Assembly (NCBI GenBank): GCA_027924645.1
Contig: BSBN01001687.1
Location: 2,108,001 to 2,172,000 of the forward strand
Length of the DNA stretch: 64,000 nucleotides
From: Cunninghamia lanceolata
Taxonomy: Eukaryota; Streptophyta; Pinopsida; Cupressales; Cupressaceae
Direction of reading: 5' to 3'
The first letter of the stretch is position 1. Each line of letters opens with the position of its first letter. Shown piece by piece: positions 57,750-64,000 of this stretch. Under the pieces are notes generated by a model. It saw only the letters and a program-made list of their open reading frames with translations. It did not search any database and was not told the origin of the DNA. A program made the position numbers and the translations under genes.

Positions 57750-59100
57750 AAAACAACCAAGGACCTGATGGACTCTCAAGAATATAAACAAAGGAAGAAC
57801 TAGACAACATAGAGGAAGATTTACATGGGGAAAACTTATTTAGAGTAACTACGATACTAGAAGAACTCAATGATGTAGCAAGTCTACTATCAACTAGACA
57901 ATTTCTTGAAAATAGCTCCCCAAGTGACAAACAAATGATCTTATAGAAGTCACTCCCTTATACACTAATTGAAGGAGAAATACAAAGGATTGGAAGAGAT
58001 GATATCATCTGCATGGTAGTTTTTGAACATGAGAGACAAGACATTCTCTGATAAGCACATGAAGGAATCTCCAGAGGTCATAACTCAGGGAAATCCATTG
58101 CAAAGAAATTCATGTTTTTCAAATTATGATGGCCCACATTATTTAAGGATGCCAAGCACTGTGACATATGTCAAAGAGTATGAAAACCCACCGCAAGAGA
58201 TGAAATGTCTTTGTGACCAATTCTATCTCAAGTACCCTTTGAGAAATGGGCCATAGACTTCATTAGACCAATTGAGCCACCAACCAAGTAAAAAAAGCTA
58301 GATTTATCATCATCAAAATAGAGTACCTTAGAAAATGGACTGAGGTTGAACCAACTAAGGATTACATTGCCAAAACTACCACAAATTTCATCTATGAAAA
58401 CATTATAACTAGATTTGGTTGCCCTCTGAGTATCACTAGTGATCAAGGAAAACATTTTGTTAATAGAGTAATTGTGGAACTCTTGAGCAACTTTATTATC
58501 ACTCATAACAGAAGTACTCCATACCATCTCCAAGTAAAAAAAGCTAGTGAAGCCTTGAACAAAATTATAGGCACGGCATTAACAAAAATGTGCAATGGAA
58601 ACACATCAAATTGGGATGTCAAAATTCTGGCAATATTATGGGCCTATAGAACCAACTATAAAAGATCAACCAAATTTTCCCCCTTCGAGTTAGTATATGG
58701 ACTTGATGATACTCTACCAATGAACTTCATTGTATCAAATCTACATACCACACTTACTTTGCAGTTGAATGAAGATGACTCCTTAAAAAAATGTTGGAGG
58801 ATCTAGACAAATTAGATGAAGATAGACTATTGGTAACATATAACCAAAATCTAGAATGCAAGTGCCAAAAATCTTGGCACGATAGGAACCTAAGACACAA
58901 AACATTCCACAAAGGTGACCTAGTTCTACTTTATGACAACAAATTCAAGAAGTAGGGGAAGCTAAAAGTAAGATGGCCAAGGCCATATCATATTGAAGAA
59001 ATCTCTACTTCAAGTGCAGTAAGGCTAAAAACAATGGAAGGAAAATTGTTAGCAAGATATGTCAACAATGCAAGGCTAAAAATTTATCACCAAAACACTT
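57750..59100 (+). pseudogene. Ty3/gypsy RNase H end and integrase, degenerate
   Basis: In the true frame (not the longest open one) the block begins NNQGPDGLSRI, the usual RNase H end (ADALSR-like). The HHCC region follows (VVFEHERQDIL, then HEGISRGHNSGKS, WWPTLFKDAKHCDICQRV). The core has FEKWAIDFI (first Asp), then a one-base shift in an A run near 58290, RKWTEVEPTK, ITSDQGKHFVN (second Asp) and the Glu region KKASEALNKIIG. LAILWAYRTNYKRST and RWPRPYHIEEI mark the C-terminal part. Many stops. No RT upstream: the block starts exactly where the Copia-1 LTR ends. Confidence 0.88.
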
Positions 59101-59455
59101 AGTAAAGAAGAATAATTTGTATTATATGTATCATATAAAGTGTAAGCTATTATGTATCATACAAAGAAAATAAGATGCGAAAAAGTAATGACTAGAAAAA
59201 CATGCAAAACCTAGGAACAAATAAAAGAATTAAATAAAAAATCCCACCATTGAAGGTTATATATCAGATCTAAACCCTTGTTAAACCCTCTTTAAACAAT
59301 ACTACCTCATTTGGATATGCATACTTTTTATTTCCTCTTATGAAACCCTTGTGGTTCTATGGGATTGAACTCTGTTCATCTCAGCCTTCTTGAGGATGAA
59401 AACCCTCTTGGAAAAGATTAGCGAGGGTGGTGAAAGATCCTCCCTGGTTAATACT
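59101..59455. other. Non-coding stretch after gypsy integrase
   Basis: AT-rich. No frame, LTR boundary or polypurine tract of the gypsy remnant is recognised. Confidence 0.5.
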
Positions 59456-59852
59456 TGTTAGTGTAGGTATTTTATTCCTTATCATAAGGTTTCCTACACC
59501 TTTTATTAATCTTTCTTAGGTTCATAAAGCATGTTTACTTAAGTGAGCGGGTGTTGAGGTGTCATCCTCTTCCATGGTTGGTACATGCACCACTTTTGGT
59601 CACACCTTATTGGTTGGACATGCCACCTCATCCCTCTCCTTAAGTCTATATAAACATGCTACTTTGCTATAGATCTATAAACATGTTCTAGAGCTATAGA
59701 TCTCTCTTGATGTTATTGTGTCATTTGAGCATTTACATCAAATCTCTTAGTATCACTGTTATGTTGTTTCATTTCATTTGCATTTACAATTTAATGTTTC
59801 TAATTCTTTCAATTTGATTATGGGTTGTAATTTGTTTTCTTAGATTCTAACA
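59456..59852 (+). repeat. 397-bp LTR (5' LTR of an otherwise unidentified element)
   Basis: Ends TGTTAG and CTAACA. A TATA box TATATAAA lies at 59647-59654. A tRNA-Met-like PBS (TGCTATCAGAGC, one mismatch) starts at 59853, directly after it, so this is a 5' LTR in plus orientation. No second copy is seen in the window and no coding region follows. Confidence 0.7.
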
Positions 59853-59969
59853 TGCTATCAGAGCTCATCAATCAATTCTTACATGGCAAAACTTGACTAC
59901 AATTGAATTGATTGCAGGTGATCCTGGAAGTGCTTGAGTCCATTATCGACTCTTACATGGTATCAGAGC
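59853..59969 (+). promoter_or_regulatory. Duplicated primer binding site
   Basis: TGCTATCAGAGC at 59853-59864 and a perfect TGGTATCAGAGC at 59958-59969 are each followed by TCATCAATCAAYTCTTACA, so about 30 bp around the PBS occurs twice, 105 bp apart. Confidence 0.7.
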
Positions 59970-61429
59970 TCATCAATCAACTCTTACAATATTGTGTGAC
60001 TCATTTAGAGTTACAATTTGTGCAAATTAGTTTTATGGTAGATTTATCCAAAATTTGCGCTTATGTTGAATGCTACAGTATTGGAGCAATTTCATACAAA
60101 GATTGTTTGTGTTTTCATTTACAGATTTTTGGAGTTTGTCACAAAGGTTTTACTACACAAATTTATTGGAGATTCTTCGAATAATAAATTTATGATTGAG
60201 AGAAAGGGTATGGCGCTACAACTGAAGTTGATTTTATCATGTATCATAATTGATTTTTTATTTAGAGTTGTGTTGGGGTTTCTTGGTCTAGTCACTCCTA
60301 CATAGTCACATGACATCTTGAAGACTGATCGATGGGCACTGGAGCCTCTTATAAAGTGTTTCAATTGACAAATGATGCGTTTGGGGTTTCTAGATGATGG
60401 TCACTTCCTTTTGGCTGGAAAATATTATGGTTTGGTGGTGATGGGAGGTATGCAACAAGCAGATCTTCTAGATTTTCATCCACAACGCCATTGTTTCAAG
60501 CTACAACAACATGCATTTATGTGACAACAACATAATAACATTGTGGGTCTACACCATTTGATATTATATAACATCTATTGTAATTCTGAGTTTGTAAGAG
60601 CAAGCATAGAAATTGAAGATCAATATATAATGCTAGAGCCTGAGGTCAAATTGTTGTTATTAAGTGTTTTCTTTATGCATGCCAAGTGTTTTTTGAAATG
60701 TTCATGGTATTTCTATGCATTGTGGGTTTTTTGTTTGAACAAATATTGTCTCAAATTGTATTTGGAATGATTTCATTCCAAGACAAATTGAAACACATTG
60801 AAAACAATCACTATACAAAGTGTTTGACGAAACACCTACTCACTAGAAGTCATAAATATTTGTGGGTTTCGTAAAAAAAAATGGTTTACAAATTTGGGTT
60901 GGTCATTACAAATTTTAAAAATCCTTTATGTCCAACCCTTAAGGATCTTGGAACCCTTAACTCTTCATACCATTATCCTTTTACGTCATTTTATTATCCA
61001 AAATTCTTTTAAAATATTTTAAAGCTTTTGGTTCTTAACCTACTCCTAACTCGTGAAAAGTTCTCATTCCATGCCAAAACCCCGACATAATTTTAAAAGC
61101 ATGTTTTTAACATTTTTCAGAGGGTTGGGTTAAATCAAAAATGTTTTTGGAGATTGGGTTGGTTGTGACAACCTCCCTAACCCCTGAAAACACTTTTTCA
61201 AGGTATTTTAAATTTAAATTTTTAGAGGTTAGGGTGGTTGTGACAACCAACCTAAGCCCCAACATTATCTTTGAAGGCATTTTCCCAGAGGCTAAAGGTA
61301 AAATCAAAACTCAAAACCAAAGGTTCTTTTGGTTTTCGAAACCTACCAAACCTCTAACACTCCTTTCTACCCTAATTTGTTTTTCTTCCTCCACACACCT
61401 GACTCCTCCCCCGTGGCTACTCTACAATG
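59970..61429. other. No gene recognised
   Basis: AT-rich. Short open frames (for example 60543-60770, 61141-61497) show no motif. Two copies of the palindrome GGTTGTGACAACC (61161-61173 and 61236-61248) are the only structure noted. It may be internal sequence of the element whose LTR is at 59456. Confidence 0.5.
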
Positions 61430-61860
61430 CCATGGAAAGAGTGTGGAAGCGTGAACAAGGCATGAAAACTGCTTGCCAAGTTGTCTCAAGGTTGTGATGC
61501 TATCTCATTGAATGGAATGCTTGTAGGATATACACAAAATGGATTTGCAGAAAAACTTTAAAAACTTCCAAGCAAATGCAATCTATGCATGCAAAACCTA
61601 GGTGCCATAATATGAATGATTGAACAAAGTATGGATACTCTCATCTATCAAAGCAATGAGAAAGAGATTTTTGTCAGATATTATAGTTGGAAATGATATG
61701 GATCATGTCTATTCAAATGCAGAATCATAGACAAAGCCCATAGAATCATTTGGTAGAACACATCGAACAACTTGATCTCATGGAATGGGATGACCGCAGA
61801 GGATGCACAAAATAAGTTGGTTGAAAAGGCTTTAGAAACTTTCAATCAAATGCATTGCAG
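61430..61860 (+). pseudogene. PLS-class pentatricopeptide repeat (PPR) protein fragment
   Basis: Degenerate PPR repeats read in changing frames: ECGSVNKA (61439 on), then DAISLNGMLVGYTQNGFAEK (about 61495-61553), FLSDIIVGNDMDHVYSNAES (about 61669-61729) and NLISWNGMTAEDAQNKLVEK, then ALETFNQMH (about 61767-61856). The pattern (xxISWNxMxxGYxQNGxxEKALxxFxQM) is characteristic of plant organelle RNA-editing PPR proteins. Stops and frameshifts exclude function, and only about two to three repeats remain. It is the only trace of a cellular gene in the window and could have been carried here by duplication or retroposition. Confidence 0.8.
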
Positions 61861-64000
61861 AAAGAAGAGATAGAAAATTTTCGAAAATTCAAGGTGAAAC
61901 CACTTAACAAAAAGATATTCTCCAGAAGTGTAGCATACCAACTCATACTACTTGGAATTACTCACAAAATTTACTAAGAAAGTAAATGAACATGTTTAAA
62001 CATGAATTTTTTTTAACATTTGTATAATCTCATAGAATTAAATGCATATCTTTTCTGAATATTTTTCAAGCTTGAAATTACAATATATTCAAAGATAAAA
62101 TCATAGTGAAATCTTTTCACTTTACAATTACAAATAATTTGCACTTGGCAATATGATTAAGTTTACATAAGATTAGAAATCATAATTCAATCATGAAGTA
62201 TACCACTTCTAGAATCTTGGTTTTTGTCCCACAAGTCTCGGTGAGTCCTCTGCTATAGAGGAAGAACATCATCTAAGTGCTTTTCCTCCAACCATAGACC
62301 GGTGGTCCCCCGCACACCTTCCTTCCTAGAAGTGGTCGTACCCTTCACAAAGGTATATACATAAGGAACCCATAGGTTTCCATCTGAGTCCTAGTGTTGT
62401 GTCCTACATAACTTAATCAACCATACAACTCTAGACAATCTTCTAGCTAAGTATGATCATTCTGACAGGTCACACAATCTAGACATAGTGAATCGACTAA
62501 TGCATGCAGAGACAAATGGATCACTTTGGCCAAAGTTTCTCTATAAATAGACATTTAAAATAAACATAGTCATGTGTTCACACACCTCTAACTCGACTTG
62601 GAAAACTACCTCAGCCTACAGCTTGACTTGCTTGACTAGTAACTCTAGACATAAATTGTCTTGACTAAACTCAAAGCTTAGTCAATCTGACTTAGAATTA
62701 ATCATTAATCTAGGATAAATGTAATATAGGGGTTTAGGTGATTTTAACCTTTCAAAGCGTCCCTCTTTACATAGTTGTAAATACCAAGGTCTATAACTTC
62801 CTGTCATTCTACTCAATGACCCAAAGATTGAGCACTCTTGTGTTATATATCAAGTTTTTGACTCTGACAAGAAATCATTTATTTATCATAAGTGCTTCAT
62901 AGACTCTTCCTAAATTATACATGTCTTGATCTATGGTTTCTCAACTATTCATTGTCAACCATAATAAACAACATACTAATTTGATGTTATAATCGATTTA
63001 AGAGTTTTCAAGTTTCCTAAACCCTTCTGGGTCAAATCTAGGGATTTAACTTCTCTATCCCAACACATCAAAATACTGAATACTCTTATTTTTCCAAAGG
63101 TAAGATTTTATAATAATAATAACATGAAAATGACAACCTATAGTCTTCTCTTGACCACTTGGGCATTGTTCGAATTCACAACTCTTACATCATGTATAAA
63201 CATAGAACACGAGGTTTATCCTCATTCAAATAAGATCTTAATGAATACTATCATTATCATAAGTACTGTGGACTAAATTCAATCTTTTAACCTAAATAGG
63301 TTTGAATATACAATAATAATACAATATTTTCAACCTCTTGGTCTTCTTAAGTCCATCAAATTTTGATAAAGAATAAGTTATGAACTCATGTATAGCATCC
63401 TTTGAATATAATGATAATACTTATCATTGTTGCAGAATGCATATGTGATATTATATCACTATACTAGGTGTTTTAACGATACCAATATCATTTCTATATA
63501 TTCTAAAATAAGCGATTATCTATCATAAACTATTTTGATAGTAATCAATAAAAACTTATACATGTAAATCATTGTGAAATGTAAATCTATGTCCATCTAT
63601 ACTTTCTACAATCTTACTCCTCACAACTTCTAATTTATAACAGAGTTCTCAGGAAGTTCGATCTCAACACTTTGTATATAACCCTAACTAGTTGTAACAC
63701 TGAGGCTTTAATAGAAAATGACCACAATCCCTTGTGTTCAAAAGTGAAAACATAAATTAGTCTTTTCTCTACATTTATATGGTAGCTATCTACTCATTAA
63801 TGTTTTGACAGCTAATAGAAAACTATATTAGCCCGAGTAAACAAAGTTGGAAGACAACTTACTAATAGACCAAAGTCTCTATAATAATCATTGTTATTAA
63901 TAATATTTACCATAATTCTTATGTCTATCAAGCACCATGGTTTTCTATGGTTCAGTGGTATAGAACACATGCATGAAAAGGTTATCTTCATAGTATTCCC
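61861..64000. other. No gene recognised
   Basis: AT-rich sequence without long frames. A short inverted repeat TCCTCT/AGAGGA is at 62246-62262 and a few weaker ones follow to 62390, vaguely like the LTR hairpin arrays in reverse orientation. No element boundaries were found. Confidence 0.5.

Noticed and set aside
58023..58256. 77-codon frame before the gypsy integrase
   Set aside because: A neighbouring frame with stops encodes the HHCC region (KHCDICQRV, FEKWAIDFI). This one is its shadow.

Overview
This 64 kb window looks like intergenic plant nuclear DNA, made almost entirely of nested LTR retrotransposons. The sequence points to a land plant with a large, heavily methylated genome. A gymnosperm is my best inference, because very long LTRs, nested gypsy and copia elements and a decayed PLS-type PPR gene occur together. 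The exact taxon cannot be read from the window. I see no intact cellular gene, tRNA, rRNA or CRISPR array. Every retrotransposon polyprotein is interrupted by stops and frameshifts.

Layout. (1) 1-12711: a minus-strand Ty1/copia gag remnant, split by a minus-strand Tat-like Ty3/gypsy element ('Tat-1', 37-12143) with two 2,692-bp LTRs. (2) 12712-13734: AT-rich DNA with no gene. (3) 13735-14110: a complete 376-bp TRIM with two 159-bp LTRs, a PBS and a PPT. (4) 14111-31880: a degenerate minus-strand gypsy polyprotein. Its RNase H is split by a plus-strand, gag-only, LARD-like element ('LARD-1', 14193-29299, LTRs about 2.9 kb). The gag of LARD-1 is in turn split by a minus-strand chromovirus ('Chromo-1', 17840-24971). 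(5) About 31881-45455: the 5' LTR and gag of a plus-strand copia element ('Copia-2'). Its LTR contains a 3.6-kb solo LTR (33436-37023) and its gag contains a plus-strand chromovirus ('Chromo-2', 38057-45383). (6) 45456-48261: an LTR-like block related to the 3.6-kb solo LTR, with a small unclassified insertion and a GC-rich hairpin cluster. (7) 48262-57749: a nearly full-length plus-strand copia element ('Copia-1') holding a 2.1-kb solo LTR (53836-55947). (8) 57750-59100: a gypsy RNase H/integrase remnant. (9) 59456-59970: a 397-bp LTR followed by a duplicated tRNA-Met PBS. (10) About 61430-61860: a PPR pseudogene fragment. (11) 61861-64000: AT-rich DNA with no recognised gene.

Six insertions were confirmed by reading target-site duplications (TSDs): Tat-1 caacc/cgacc, LARD-1 tgact, Chromo-1 ctgct, Chromo-2 atgct, solo LTR-1 gagat/gagac and solo LTR-2 atctt. 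Nesting gives relative ages: Chromo-1 is younger than LARD-1, which is younger than its gypsy host. Chromo-2 and solo LTR-1 are younger than Copia-2, and solo LTR-2 is younger than Copia-1.

The most interesting structure is not coding. Three LTR-like blocks (33436-37023, 45456-48261, 53836-55947) carry runs of short hairpins. Stems change in a compensated way while loops (TGAG, ATGGA) or stem cores (GGTGA/TCACC) are kept. This is what conserved RNA or DNA structure would leave behind, and I know of no named feature for it.
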